Positions 9,202-18,418 of a DNA stretch of 64,000 nucleotides are shown one piece after another; position 1 is the first letter of the stretch, and each line of letters starts with the position of its first letter. The translations under genes were made by a program, and so were the position numbers. The DNA comes from a bacterium (lineage in GTDB: Bacteria; Electryoneota; JAOADG01). Under the pieces are notes generated by a model. The model was not told where the DNA came from, did no database searches, and worked only from the letters and a program-made list of their open reading frames with translations. The stretch is from contig JAOADG010000001.1 in the NCBI GenBank assembly GCA_026417415.1, positions 1 to 64,000 of the forward strand, read 5' to 3'.

Positions 9202-9218
9202 TTTTGTAATTTACAAAA
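9202..9218. promoter_or_regulatory. Inverted repeat, possible operator
   Basis: This is a perfect 8-bp palindrome with a 1-nt spacer, TTTTGTAA-T-TTACAAAA. It lies in the 112-bp divergent region between the GT4 gene (14 bp upstream of its proposed start) and the carboxylase gene (about 83 bp upstream of its ATG). Its symmetry suits a dimeric repressor, but AT-rich DNA yields such palindromes by chance and no regulator is adjacent. Confidence 0.35.
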
Positions 9219-9300
9219 TCTTTTACTGTAGTTACACGATTTAGTTCATCAATATCAGTTGATTGAAATGTTTGTCTAACATTAAATAGTAAGGTTAAAT

Positions 9301-10845
9301 ATGAGCACGAAACAAGAACACTTAAAGAAACTAAAAGAATTGGCTTACCAGGGCGGTGGGCAAACAAGAATCGAATCGCAACATAGAAAAGGAAAATTAA
9401 CTGCACGAGAAAGGATAGATTTACTTTTAGATCCCGGAAGTTTTCAAGAACTTGATTTATTGGTCAGAGCACGTCCATTTGAAGGTAATGGGGAAACCGA
9501 AAGGTATTATACTGATGGTGTGATTACAGGTTGGGGGACTATTCAAGGTCGTACCGTTTTTCTATTTTCACAAGATTTTACTATCCAAGGTGGTTCATTG
9601 TCAGAAGCTCACGGTGCAAAGATTTGCAAGGTAATGGATATGGCAATGAAGTTAGGAGTACCTGTTATTGGCTTAAACGATTCCGGTGGTGCTCGTGTTC
9701 AAGAAGGGGTGGTCTCACTAGGTGCTTACGCAGATATTTTTCTTAGAAACACGTTAGCAAGTGGGTTGATCCCACAGATTTCTGCAATTTTAGGTCCTTG
9801 TGCAGGTGGTGCGGTTTATTCTCCCGCAATTACTGATTTTACTATAATGGTCAAACACACAAGTTACATGTTTGTTACAGGTCCTAAAGTAGTTAAAACC
9901 GTAACACACGAAGATGTAAGCAGTGAAGAACTTGGCGGAGCGGAAACACATGCAACCAAATCCGGTGTAGCACATTTTGCTGCCAATAATGAAATTGAAG
10001 CGATGGAAATGATCAAAAAATTGCTGTCTTACATACCGTCCAACAATCGTGAAGATCCACCAACAGTAACGTGTAATGATCCAATTACTCGTGAAGAACC
10101 TGCATTGGATACCATTATCCCAGAAAACCCCAATAAACCTTATGATATGCGAGATGTAATTAATTTAATCGTAGATAAAGATAGTTTCTTTGAAGTACAC
10201 GAATTATTTGCTCCCAATATCATCGTTGGTTTTGCAAGATTAGAAGGAAAGAGTGTAGGTATTATTGCTAATCAACCTTCGGTATTAGCAGGGGTTTTAG
10301 ATATTGATAGTTCAAGAAAAGGGGCAAGGTTTGTTAGATTTTGTGACTGTTTTAATATTCCATTGTTGGTGTTTGAAGATGTACCTGGATTTCTACCCGG
10401 CACAGATCAGGAGTGGCGTGGTATCATTACCAATGGTGCAAAATTGTTGTATGCTTTTTGTGAAGCAACGGTCCCGAAGATTACTGTGATTACAAGAAAA
10501 GCATACGGTGGTGCTTATGATGTGATGAATTCAAAGCATATTCGTGGTGATTTAAATTTTGCCTGGCCTACAGCAGAAATAGCAGTGATGGGTGCACAAG
10601 GTGCAGTAGAAATTATCTACCACAAAGATCTAAAAAATGCTGCGGATCCAGAAAAAAGAATGCAAGAATTAGAGCAAATGTATATCAGTAAATTCTCTAA
10701 TCCTTACATTGCTGCAGAGCGTGGGTATATTGACGATGTAATCGAACCAAGGACAACTCGAGCGAAACTAATTTACGGTTTTCGTCTATTAGAGAATAAA
10801 GTAGATAAAAATCCACCTAAAAAACATGGTAATATTCCTTTATAG
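9301..10845 (+). CDS. pccB: Acyl-CoA carboxylase carboxyltransferase (beta) subunit, propionyl/methylmalonyl-CoA type
   Basis: This 514-residue protein has the two crotonase-fold halves of biotin-dependent carboxyltransferases. The N-terminal half has [16 protein letters not shown] and [12 protein letters not shown]; the C-terminal half has [14 protein letters not shown] and [13 protein letters not shown]. It would transfer CO2 between carboxybiotin and propionyl-CoA, making methylmalonyl-CoA, or run in the decarboxylase direction in a Na+ pump. PccB and MmdA are too similar to separate by eye. No biotin carboxylase, biotin carrier or decarboxylase membrane subunit is adjacent, so partners are encoded elsewhere. 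The start [14 protein letters not shown] fits the family's usual N-terminus. Confidence 0.9.
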   Translation: MSTKQEHLKKLKELAYQGGGQTRIESQHRKGKLTARERIDLLLDPGSFQELDLLVRARPFEGNGETERYYTDGVITGWGTIQGRTVFLFSQDFTIQGGSLSEAHGAKICKVMDMAMKLGVPVIGLNDSGGARVQEGVVSLGAYADIFLRNTLASGLIPQISAILGPCAGGAVYSPAITDFTIMVKHTSYMFVTGPKVVKTVTHEDVSSEELGGAETHATKSGVAHFAANNEIEAMEMIKKLLSYIPSNNREDPPTVTCNDPITREEPALDTIIPENPNKPYDMRDVINLIVDKDSFFEVHELFAPNIIVGFARLEGKSVGIIANQPSVLAGVLDIDSSRKGARFVRFCDCFNIPLLVFEDVPGFLPGTDQEWRGIITNGAKLLYAFCEATVPKITVITRKAYGGAYDVMNSKHIRGDLNFAWPTAEIAVMGAQGAVEIIYHKDLKNAADPEKRMQELEQMYISKFSNPYIAAERGYIDDVIEPRTTRAKLIYGFRLLENKVDKNPPKKHGNIPL

Positions 10846-10888
10846 GAACAGATTTATAAATTGTGCGTTCTTTTTATGGATGTAAGTA

Positions 10889-13027
10889 ATGAAAAATGGG
10901 AAGCGAATGAATGGTGTCAATATATTTCAATTTGTAGATGAAAAAATCAAAAGATTATGGTTACATCCAAAAGTGATTTCAATTTTATGGACCATATGGT
11001 TGATTACACGTATCGGACATTTAATCGCGATTTATGATACACCCATCACTAAGATTCTCACAATTGATGCTGCCCATTATCATGAATTAGCGAAACAATT
11101 TGCAGAAAAAGGTTGGGGTAACGAAGCATGGTTTATGAATCCTGGCTACCCAACCTTTGTCGGCATTTTATATTGGTTAATAGATGCCAGTCCTTTTGTT
11201 GTAATGGGAATACAAACTTTTTTGGAGGGACTGGCACTATGGCTAATTTTAAAAACTGCAAGAAGATTACTTACTGAATCAGCTACCAGAGTAGTAATGC
11301 TTCTTTGGGTAGGATATGCAATTTTTCCGTATTACAATGGAACATTATTAACTTCAACTTTAATTATTACACTTACCGCTGCAACCCTGTATTTTTTTCT
11401 ACGTGCACAAGAAAAACAAAAACTGCTTGACTATTTTTTAAGTGGTATAATGATTGGCGCAACTATAGTATGTAGGCCAATTCCTTTGCTTTTGCTCTTA
11501 CTATTGTTCATAACATTTCTTTTTAAAAAACAAGAAACAAAGCGATTTTTAAAATTACTGGTTATTTATTCGGGTGCAATTCTCATCATATTCCCTTTTA
11601 CTCTTCGAAATTATCTTGTTTCGGGGCAATTGATTCTATCTCAAACTTCAGGTGGTGTGGTATTTTGGATTGGAAACAATGAAAATGCCAACGGATTGTA
11701 TTATGAAGCACCTTTTCTTACATCTGCAGAGCCAAGCCGAGAAGAAGAAGATTTTCGAGTACGAGCAAGTCAACTATCCCATCGTGAACTAACAAGTGCT
11801 GAAGCATCTTGGTTTTGGTTTAAACAAGCACTCCTATGGATTGTATCCAATCCTTCGGATTTTGGTATTTTACAGGCCAAAAAATTGCTGTATTGGGGAA
11901 ATCATATTGAAGCACCTAACAACATCACATTTTATGTTGTTCAAGGATTTTCGCCATTTGTAAAATTTCTACCGATACGATGGAGCGTTTTGATGATTTT
12001 TTTCTTTGTAGGGCTTTGGTCTGTGTGGAAAGTTAGATGTAAATGGATTTACCCGTTACTGATTCTACTGACTTACTTTCTTGCGAACCAATTGTTTTAT
12101 AGTGCTTCTGAATATCGAGTAGCAGCAGTACCAGTGATGTTTTTATTGGTTGCTTCCGCACTACAATTTTTATGGCGTTTCCTGTTAAAAAATCAGTTTA
12201 ATCTTTGGATGATAGGAATTATGGCATTAACGCCGGGTTTTCTGTGGGCACATTATACAAATTCTACCATTCAATCCCTAAAAAATATCAAAATGGATTA
12301 TTTTAATTGGGCGCAAACTGCTTATCGCATGGGTATGATTTACGATGCAATGCAGTATTACCATCAGACGTTAGCGATTGATCCATTTTTTTGGGAAGGG
12401 CATTATCAATTGGCGATGGCATTGTATGAACTCGGTTTTGAAGAACAAGCAAGAGAAGAATTTGCAAGAATCGGTTTAACTGGTCCCGAGTTGATATTAG
12501 AAAGTAATGTCCCTGTTCCACAAGATTCAACTGGAAAAATTGACAAAGTACAGTTAGAAAATCTATATAAAAAAATGTTAAAAGAAACAGTCGGACAAAA
12601 AAGAGTTCCATTATTGATCGGTTTAGGAGCATTGTACCAAGAACAAAATTCCATAAAACAAGCAAGATCTTGTTTAGAGGAAGCATACTCTTTGGATAGC
12701 ACGAAATCAGAAATATCAGTTCGTTTAGCACAAATGGATCTATTAGAAAATAAATTCCAAGATGCTTTATCAAAGGTAGAAAAAGTACTTGAAGTACAAG
12801 CAGACAATGTATTAGCGAATTTGCTCAAATATCATTTGTTAAAACAGTTAAAACAGGAACAACAAGCAGAGAAGCAACTTGCTTTACTGCAAGAGTATGC
12901 CAAAAGAGATTTTCAATGGCAGTTTTTATTAAAAGAGAAACTCCATTCAAATTTGGGCTTTGAACCCGGTCCTGAACTAAAACAAATCGTACCAGACACT
13001 ATTCCATATCCTACTGGAAATTGGTAA
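10889..13027 (+). CDS. GT-C type membrane glycosyltransferase with C-terminal TPR domain
   Basis: This 712-residue protein has two parts. Residues about 25-460 are polytopic, with around 10-11 membrane spans, and resemble the PMT/ArnT-type (GT39/GT83) GT-C fold: an acidic first loop (LTIDAAHYHELAKQFAEKGW), a lumenal NPGYP segment and a large EEDFRVRASQLSH loop. Residues about 475-690 are soluble tetratricopeptide repeats (YDAMQYYHQTLAIDPFFWEGHYQLA and later units). GT-C enzymes move sugars from polyprenyl-phosphate donors to lipids or proteins on the outer face of the inner membrane. The GT-C plus TPR order recalls eukaryotic TMTC O-mannosyltransferases, but common function is only a guess. 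It is followed 3 bp later by hemW. Confidence 0.78.
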   Translation: MKNGKRMNGVNIFQFVDEKIKRLWLHPKVISILWTIWLITRIGHLIAIYDTPITKILTIDAAHYHELAKQFAEKGWGNEAWFMNPGYPTFVGILYWLIDASPFVVMGIQTFLEGLALWLILKTARRLLTESATRVVMLLWVGYAIFPYYNGTLLTSTLIITLTAATLYFFLRAQEKQKLLDYFLSGIMIGATIVCRPIPLLLLLLLFITFLFKKQETKRFLKLLVIYSGAILIIFPFTLRNYLVSGQLILSQTSGGVVFWIGNNENANGLYYEAPFLTSAEPSREEEDFRVRASQLSHRELTSAEASWFWFKQALLWIVSNPSDFGILQAKKLLYWGNHIEAPNNITFYVVQGFSPFVKFLPIRWSVLMIFFFVGLWSVWKVRCKWIYPLLILLTYFLANQLFYSASEYRVAAVPVMFLLVASALQFLWRFLLKNQFNLWMIGIMALTPGFLWAHYTNSTIQSLKNIKMDYFNWAQTAYRMGMIYDAMQYYHQTLAIDPFFWEGHYQLAMALYELGFEEQAREEFARIGLTGPELILESNVPVPQDSTGKIDKVQLENLYKKMLKETVGQKRVPLLIGLGALYQEQNSIKQARSCLEEAYSLDSTKSEISVRLAQMDLLENKFQDALSKVEKVLEVQADNVLANLLKYHLLKQLKQEQQAEKQLALLQEYAKRDFQWQFLLKEKLHSNLGFEPGPELKQIVPDTIPYPTGNW

Positions 13028-13030
13028 TCT

Positions 13031-14158
13031 ATGTTCAAATCTCAGAATATTCCTGAGGACTATGCGATATACGTCCATATTCCTTTTTGTCAAAAAAGGT
13101 GTCCCTATTGTGATTTTTATGTTCGTACAGACGCTTATAGAAACTTGTTTTTATATAATGAAACGTTGTTTGAAGAATTTGATAAAAGAAAAAATGAATT
13201 CTCTACTCTCACGAAACCATTTTCACTATATATTGGTGGTGGTACTCCTTCATTAACTTCACCCGCTGATATTCAACGTATCGTTGAATATTGGAAACAA
13301 AAAGGGTTAGAAAATTTTTCAGAAATTTCTTTAGAGGCAAATCCAGAGGATTACCAGCGTTTTTTGGAATTTTATCAAGTTGGAATCAATCGATTATCAA
13401 TAGGTGTGCAATCATTTCAGCATGATACGCTTAAAGGTTTAGGAAGAAATCATCATGTTGAAACTGCAATTAAAGCGATAGAAACTGCAAAAAATTTACC
13501 CTATCGTTCTGTTTCAATAGATTTAATCTGCGGCTTACCATTTGAGACAACTGATGTATGGATACAAACTTTAAAAATGGCAGTTTCATGTCAGCCTGAT
13601 CACATATCAGTTTACATTTTAAGTGTTGGACCCAATTCAGCGTTCGGAAAAAGGGCACAAAAAGGATTACTTTTATTAGCAGATGAACAAAAAATAGAGA
13701 AAGATTATTTGAAAACGATTGAGTTCCTTTCGCAAGAAGGTTATGACCAATATGAAATTTCTAATTTTGCAAAACCCAATCATGTGTCTCAACATAATCT
13801 AAGTTATTGGTCAGGAAGAAAGTACTATGGTTTTGGACCTTCTGCCCATAGTTATTCTGGTGATAAACGGTATTCTAATTTTTCTGATTTACAAAAATGG
13901 AGTGCATCAGTTCACAAAGAAACAATGGAGTATGAATTCGTAGAAGAATTAGATGAAGAAAAGCACAGAATAGAAACCATTGCAATGAATATACGGCTGA
14001 GAAGTGGATTGAACTGGCGAGACAAAAGATTGAAAATCCCAGAAAAGAAAGTTTCCCAGCTTTTACAAAAGGGTTTAGCAGTACTCCAAAACGACCATCT
14101 AATTTTGACACCTAAAGGAATGTTAAAGGAAAATGCAGTCGTATCATTCTTAATGTGA
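13031..14158 (+). CDS. hemW: Radical SAM heme chaperone HemW
   Basis: This 375-residue radical SAM protein has the cluster motif C20-x3-C24-x2-C27 (PFCQKRCPYCDF). It also has the family signatures YIGGGTPS, EANPED, GVQSFQ and FGPSAHSY. The missing cysteine after CxxxCxxC (Phe in CDFYV) separates HemW from true HemN, which has CxxxCxxCxC. HemW delivers heme to respiratory membrane proteins. The start ATG follows the previous stop by a few bases, suggesting translational coupling. Its last codons overlap the start of the DNA glycosylase gene. Confidence 0.9.
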   Translation: MFKSQNIPEDYAIYVHIPFCQKRCPYCDFYVRTDAYRNLFLYNETLFEEFDKRKNEFSTLTKPFSLYIGGGTPSLTSPADIQRIVEYWKQKGLENFSEISLEANPEDYQRFLEFYQVGINRLSIGVQSFQHDTLKGLGRNHHVETAIKAIETAKNLPYRSVSIDLICGLPFETTDVWIQTLKMAVSCQPDHISVYILSVGPNSAFGKRAQKGLLLLADEQKIEKDYLKTIEFLSQEGYDQYEISNFAKPNHVSQHNLSYWSGRKYYGFGPSAHSYSGDKRYSNFSDLQKWSASVHKETMEYEFVEELDEEKHRIETIAMNIRLRSGLNWRDKRLKIPEKKVSQLLQKGLAVLQNDHLILTPKGMLKENAVVSFLM

Positions 14159-14799
14159 TGGAATACCCCATATATAAACGATTGTTGCATTGCTATGGCA
14201 AACAAAATTGGTGGCCAGGAGATTCACAATTTGAAATCGCAATAAGTGCAATACTTACACAAAACACTACTTGGAAAAATGTTGAAATCGTTTTAAATCG
14301 GTTCAAAGCTGAAAAAATAACTACTCCTCAGCAATTCCTACAATTTCCCGAATCCACATTACAATCTATCATCCGACCAGTGGGATTTTATCAATTGAAA
14401 GTCCGAACTTTAATAGAATTTTCGCGATGGTTCATTCAATACAATCAAAGTGTAAAACGAAAACATTTCTCTACGACAGATTTACGTCATCAACTATTAA
14501 ATATTCGTGGCATTGGGAATGAAACTGCAGATGCGATTTTATTGTATGCATTGAATAGGTATACATCCGTTTCGGATAAATACACACAAAGATTGGCTTA
14601 TCGTTTAGGTGTGTTTGACAAAATGGAAACGTACCAAAAATTAGCGATCTGGTTACAAACGTTAACCCCTCCAACGGTGCAAGATCAAAATGAAATCCAC
14701 GCTTTAATTGTAGTACATTCTAAAACTACATGTACAAAGAAAAATCCCAAGTGTCAACCCTGTCCATTATTTGACCTCTGTAAAAGACAAGGACTTTAA
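14158..14799 (+). CDS. HhH-GPD base-excision DNA glycosylase (MagIII/endonuclease III-like)
   Basis: This 213-residue protein has the helix-hairpin-helix GPD fold, with IRGIGNETADAI as the hairpin, SDKYTQRLAYRLG with the catalytic Asp region, and a C-terminal 4Fe-4S cluster loop (four Cys in CTKKNPKCQPCPLFDLC). The N-terminal NWWPGD...AILTQNTTWKNVE block is typical of the MagIII branch. At the position of the Nth lyase lysine (GRKTAN in Nth) this protein has Glu (GNETAD). It is therefore likely a monofunctional glycosylase for alkylated purines, not a bifunctional endonuclease III. The ATG at 14158 overlaps the hemW TGA; a GTG one codon earlier is an alternative start. Confidence 0.85.
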   Translation: MEYPIYKRLLHCYGKQNWWPGDSQFEIAISAILTQNTTWKNVEIVLNRFKAEKITTPQQFLQFPESTLQSIIRPVGFYQLKVRTLIEFSRWFIQYNQSVKRKHFSTTDLRHQLLNIRGIGNETADAILLYALNRYTSVSDKYTQRLAYRLGVFDKMETYQKLAIWLQTLTPPTVQDQNEIHALIVVHSKTTCTKKNPKCQPCPLFDLCKRQGL

Positions 14800-14804
14800 C
14801 TTGT

Positions 14805-16298
14805 TTAACGATACCATAAAAACCAAGTAATGAACAAAACTGGAAGTAAAATCGGAATGCTATATTTCATCATATATCCAAAAAATGTAGGGGTGTCACA
14901 TCCCAATTCGTCCGCAATTGATTTTACCATAAAATTTGGACCATTCCCAATGTAAGTCATTGCACCAAAGAAGACAGCTGCCATAGAAATAGCAACTACA
15001 AAGTAATAAGAGGTTTCTTTGGGAAAAGTTTCTCCCATTGCATTGGTTACCATTAGAGTTGGGAGTGCTGTTTCTTTTACAAACGGAATCACTTGATCGC
15101 CCGGAATAAGCGATTGAACGGGGTGTATAGTCCCTGTGTACAATCCTAAAATCCAATGCATATGATAACTTGAATCAATTGTAGCTCCGTGCAACCCAAA
15201 TGCTGCAGAAAGAAAAGTAAGGTAGGTGGGTGCATTGTCTAAAAATGAAGACAGCATCCCAGTCATCCAATAAAACATCCCTGGGGTTTGAATACCCATT
15301 TCTGAAGCATGTAATTCTAAGTATTGTAGCGCAGGAATCATCGTAGCAAAAATTCCTACAAACAAAAGAGCAACTTCTTTGATTGGATGAAAAGTAAAAT
15401 CATTATCGTGATGGATTTTATGAGAAGTAAAGCGATAAGAAAAAAATGCTGCACTAAGTTGAATCAGCTCTGGTACAAAGATAGGCATCTTTTTATTAAA
15501 TAAAACGGCTAATATAATCACTAATAAAAAGAAAAAGTTTTTAGCACCTTCAATTTCAAAACGTTTATGGCCTGGAGGTGGTTCATCATGGCTTGCTTGT
15601 TTTTGATTTCGTATATCAAAAAGGTAAAAAATCAACAACAACAAGCCGACTACGAACATCCATTTATACCACACGTGTTCAAAAAGCCAAAAGAAAGGAA
15701 TACCTTTGATATACCCCAGAAAGAGAGGTGGATCACCAATTGGTGTCAAAGCGCCACCACAATTTGCCACAATGAAAATAAAGAAAACGATATGATAAGG
15801 TCTTAATCGTCCGCGATTGATGCGAATAAAAGGGCGTATTAATAAAGCAGATGCACCGGTTGTTCCAATAAAATTAGCAATCACTGCGCCAATAGCAAGC
15901 AAAATCACATTGGTAATAGGTCTTCCAGGTTTCCAAACACGTATTAGAATTCCACCGGTGACAACAAAGAGTGAACCGATCAAACTAATAAAACTGATGT
16001 ATTCATGACCAGTATGAAGCAGACGCATTGTATCTTTAGCAATTAAGAGATAGTAGAAAATGGTGATTAATCCTAAAAATATTGCAATTGCAGGATAGTA
16101 TTTTTCCCAAAAGTGCTTGTTGATTAAAGGGATAATGGCTATAGATAATAAAAGTGTGATGAAAGGAATGATCCATACTGGATGGACATCTGAAGCAGCA
16201 TGACTTGAAGCAAATGCTGGTGTTGTGCCAATGAGTAGGACAAATAGAAATAGAAGAGAACCTAGCAAGAAATGAAGACCTTTGAAAATGGATTTCAC
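14805..16298 (-). CDS. NhaD/CitMHS_2-type sodium:proton antiporter or citrate-type transporter
   Basis: This protein has about 497 residues and around 12-13 membrane spans. Family signatures are the paired half-repeat motifs NCGGALTPIGDPPLFLG and FLDNAPTYLTF, and a terminal YIGNGPNFM segment. These match the ion-transporter superfamily branch annotated as putative citrate transporter/Na+:H+ antiporter (CitMHS_2). The N-terminal hydrophobic segment ending TPAFAS looks like a cleavable signal. I start at the GTG (16298) because AAGGAG lies five bases upstream; the longer frame to 16355 lacks this support. The ion and substrate are uncertain. It is convergent with the glycosylase gene, with only a few bases between them. 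Confidence 0.83.
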   Translation of the reverse strand: MKSIFKGLHFLLGSLLFLFVLLIGTTPAFASSHAASDVHPVWIIPFITLLLSIAIIPLINKHFWEKYYPAIAIFLGLITIFYYLLIAKDTMRLLHTGHEYISFISLIGSLFVVTGGILIRVWKPGRPITNVILLAIGAVIANFIGTTGASALLIRPFIRINRGRLRPYHIVFFIFIVANCGGALTPIGDPPLFLGYIKGIPFFWLFEHVWYKWMFVVGLLLLIFYLFDIRNQKQASHDEPPPGHKRFEIEGAKNFFFLLVIILAVLFNKKMPIFVPELIQLSAAFFSYRFTSHKIHHDNDFTFHPIKEVALLFVGIFATMIPALQYLELHASEMGIQTPGMFYWMTGMLSSFLDNAPTYLTFLSAAFGLHGATIDSSYHMHWILGLYTGTIHPVQSLIPGDQVIPFVKETALPTLMVTNAMGETFPKETSYYFVVAISMAAVFFGAMTYIGNGPNFMVKSIADELGCDTPTFFGYMMKYSIPILLPVLFITWFLWYR

Positions 16299-16410
16299 GA
16301 TGACTCCTTGGGTTGAGCTTCTGTTAAAAGAGATTTCCGAAAAATTTTGTTCCACTTGAAATTCATTATGTTCCTTTGTACGTTAAATGCACATTGTCTA
16401 TGAGTCCAAA

Positions 16411-17346
16411 ATGAATTTATTTAAAATCGTCACATGGTTTACATTCATATTTCTTTTTCCTAATTTAAGCATAAAAGCAAGTGTTGGAACCTCTGGATTT
16501 GATTTTCTAAGGCGTGAATTATCTGCAAGCAGCGTAGCACTGGGGAATGCAACGGTTGCACATCCTAAAATTAGTAACATTAGTAGCAATCCTGCCTTCT
16601 TATCTTTTATCCAACAAACTGTTGTCAATGTTACCTACGTCCAATATCCCGTAAAAATCAATGCTGGACAATGTATGTACAATACAATTGTAAGGAACAT
16701 TCCAGTAGCCGCTAAAGTAATATACTTTGATTATGGAACATTTGAAAAAAGAACCAGTAGCGGAGAAAAAATTGGTAGTTTTGGTGCTAATGATTGGATG
16801 ATATCTGCTCTGATTGCGAAACATTGGAAAAATATCCATTTTGGTGGTGAATTTGGTTTTGTTCATTCATCAATAGAAAACTATTCTGCTTCAGCAATCC
16901 TTGGGAATTTTGGTGTTGTGTATGTTTTGCCCAAAAATTGGAACGCTAAAATTGGACTGGAAATGCGCAACATTGGTGTCAATACAAAAAAGTACGTTAC
17001 TTCTCCTACGAAATTGCCCACATCAATCAAATTTGGTGGAACCAAAAAATTAGAACACCTACCATTAACTTTGTTAATTCAAGGTATGAAATGGAATGAT
17101 ACTGAAATGTATTTTTCTGCAGGTGTAGATATAGAAATTAGTGATTTTATAGCTTTACGAGGTGGTTATAGTACATTAGGAAACGAACAAAAATCACTAG
17201 GAACAAAAGAGTCAACTGCAGGTTTTACAATGGGACTTGGGTTAAAAGTGAAAGAATATGCATTCGATTTTGCTTATGAACTACAAGGAATAGTGGGTGA
17301 AAAAGTTTACCTTCAATTCAACTGGCTCCCCCTCAAACTCCATTAA
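16411..17346 (+). CDS. PorV/PorQ-family outer-membrane protein
   Basis: The protein has about 311 residues with a signal peptide (MNLFKIVTWFTFIFLF to SIKA). The mature start TSGFDFLRRELSASSVALGNATVA is the family's signature, and the remainder is alternating beta-strand typical of a FadL/PorV-like barrel. PorQ and PorV take part in type IX secretion (attachment complex shuttle), but related proteins occur in FCB genomes outside that system, so function is inferred by family only. I chose M at 16411 because it puts a positively charged residue before the hydrophobic core and has GAG upstream; the frame could start at 16387. It is transcribed divergently from the antiporter. Confidence 0.72.
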   Translation: MNLFKIVTWFTFIFLFPNLSIKASVGTSGFDFLRRELSASSVALGNATVAHPKISNISSNPAFLSFIQQTVVNVTYVQYPVKINAGQCMYNTIVRNIPVAAKVIYFDYGTFEKRTSSGEKIGSFGANDWMISALIAKHWKNIHFGGEFGFVHSSIENYSASAILGNFGVVYVLPKNWNAKIGLEMRNIGVNTKKYVTSPTKLPTSIKFGGTKKLEHLPLTLLIQGMKWNDTEMYFSAGVDIEISDFIALRGGYSTLGNEQKSLGTKESTAGFTMGLGLKVKEYAFDFAYELQGIVGEKVYLQFNWLPLKLH

Positions 17347-17380
17347 ACATTTTAATGTTTAACTTGTCCAATAGTAAAGA

Positions 17381-17941
17381 ATGATACAGAACGAACAAGA
17401 GATCATTTCCGCAGCAGTTCGCGGAAACCATCAAGCTTTTAATCAATTGGTGATAGAGTATCAAGAACAAGCCCTTATGCTTGCTTTACGTTTATTAAGA
17501 AATCAGAAAGATGCAGAAGATGTTGTTCAAAATGCATTTATAAAAATTTGGGAAGAACTAAGTACCTTTCGTGGCGAAAGTAAGTTTTCTTCTTGGCTTT
17601 ACAGAATCGTTTACAATATGTCACTAAATAAATTAAAAAGTAGAGCGATTAGAAATTTTTTAAGAATACAGGAAGATTATGACGAAGAAGATTTTGAAAC
17701 GATTACCTTAGTTAATCCAGATGATAATCCTGAACAAAAATTGATAGAAAAAGAAAAAAAAGAAAGGTTGGAACAAGCCATTAGAAAATTGTCAATGAAG
17801 CAAAGAACCATATTTATTATGCGAGTAGAACAAGGTTTATCAAATGCTGAAATAGCAGAAATTACTGGAAAATCAGAAGGTTCAGTGAAAGCGAATTTAA
17901 GTTTTGCATTAGCAAAATTAAAAAAACTTTTAGAAGAATAA
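17381..17941 (+). CDS. ECF-type RNA polymerase sigma factor
   Basis: The protein has 186 residues with only regions 2 and 4. Region 2 carries RNQKDAEDVVQNAFIKIWEEL and TFRGESKFSSWLYRI; region 4 carries LSMKQRTIFIMRVEQGLSNAEIAEITGKSEGSVKANL, a helix-turn-helix for -35 recognition. ECF sigmas are normally held by a co-encoded anti-sigma factor. The next two genes (a one-span membrane protein and a periplasmic CpxP-like protein) fit that role, so this is the first gene of a three-gene signalling module. Confidence 0.93.
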   Translation: MIQNEQEIISAAVRGNHQAFNQLVIEYQEQALMLALRLLRNQKDAEDVVQNAFIKIWEELSTFRGESKFSSWLYRIVYNMSLNKLKSRAIRNFLRIQEDYDEEDFETITLVNPDDNPEQKLIEKEKKERLEQAIRKLSMKQRTIFIMRVEQGLSNAEIAEITGKSEGSVKANLSFALAKLKKLLEE

Positions 17942-17962
17942 AGAATAATTATAGAGCGAAAA

Positions 17963-18418
17963 ATGAATCAAGAAAAAGAAAATCAGTTACTCGAGTGGGC
18001 AAAATCGTTACCACTTTCTGGACCTCAAAAATTGCCTGATGGGATAAAAGAACGTGTATTTTTAGCTATCCAAGAAAAAATTGATCTGAAACAAACAAGA
18101 CGTAAAACCCTTGAATTTTTGCAACCAGTATATATGGTAGGTCTTTCAATTATTTTGGTAACATTATTATTGACCAACGATTTAATCAATCATCAATTGC
18201 CTACATTTGTTCAGCAGGTCCAAATTGAACCAGATGAAGCCATTGATGTGATTTTTGACGTTCTGAATGAAAATCAAGAAACAGATTTATCAGATGAGAA
18301 CCTACAATATAATCAATTGATATTGGAACACGGGATTACAAAATTAGATCGCAATGAGTTGGATCATATTTTAGAACAGGTCGCAAAAGAGATTGAAAAA
18401 GAGTGGAGTGAGATATGA
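17963..18418 (+). CDS. Putative membrane anti-sigma factor
   Basis: I do not recognise a named family for this 151-residue protein. It has a short cytoplasmic N-terminus (residues 1-50, LLEWAKSLPLSGPQKLPDGIKERVFLAI), one membrane span (about 53-70, VYMVGLSIILVTLLL) and an acidic extracytoplasmic tail (about 80-151). It lacks the HxxxCxxC zinc motif. Its position 21 bp after an ECF sigma gene and its 4-bp overlap with a periplasmic CpxP-like gene support an anti-sigma role resembling CnrY. This is context-based inference. Confidence 0.65.
   Translation: MNQEKENQLLEWAKSLPLSGPQKLPDGIKERVFLAIQEKIDLKQTRRKTLEFLQPVYMVGLSIILVTLLLTNDLINHQLPTFVQQVQIEPDEAIDVIFDVLNENQETDLSDENLQYNQLILEHGITKLDRNELDHILEQVAKEIEKEWSEI

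Noticed and set aside
9146-9406. Minus-strand frame of 86 residues across the GT4/carboxylase divergent region
   Set aside because: It starts within the carboxylase coding sequence and occupies a different frame from the GT4 N-terminal motif; the GT4 frame explains the region better.
12303-12828. Long antisense open frames within the TPR part of the GT-C protein gene
   Set aside because: Two overlapping minus-strand frames of 140-156 residues lie opposite clear TPR coding sequence, lack a ribosome-binding site and look like low-complexity shadow translations.
16299-16355. 19-residue extension of the antiporter
   Set aside because: The GTG at 16298 has AAGGAG five bases upstream and gives a proper hydrophobic N-terminus; the extension lacks both.
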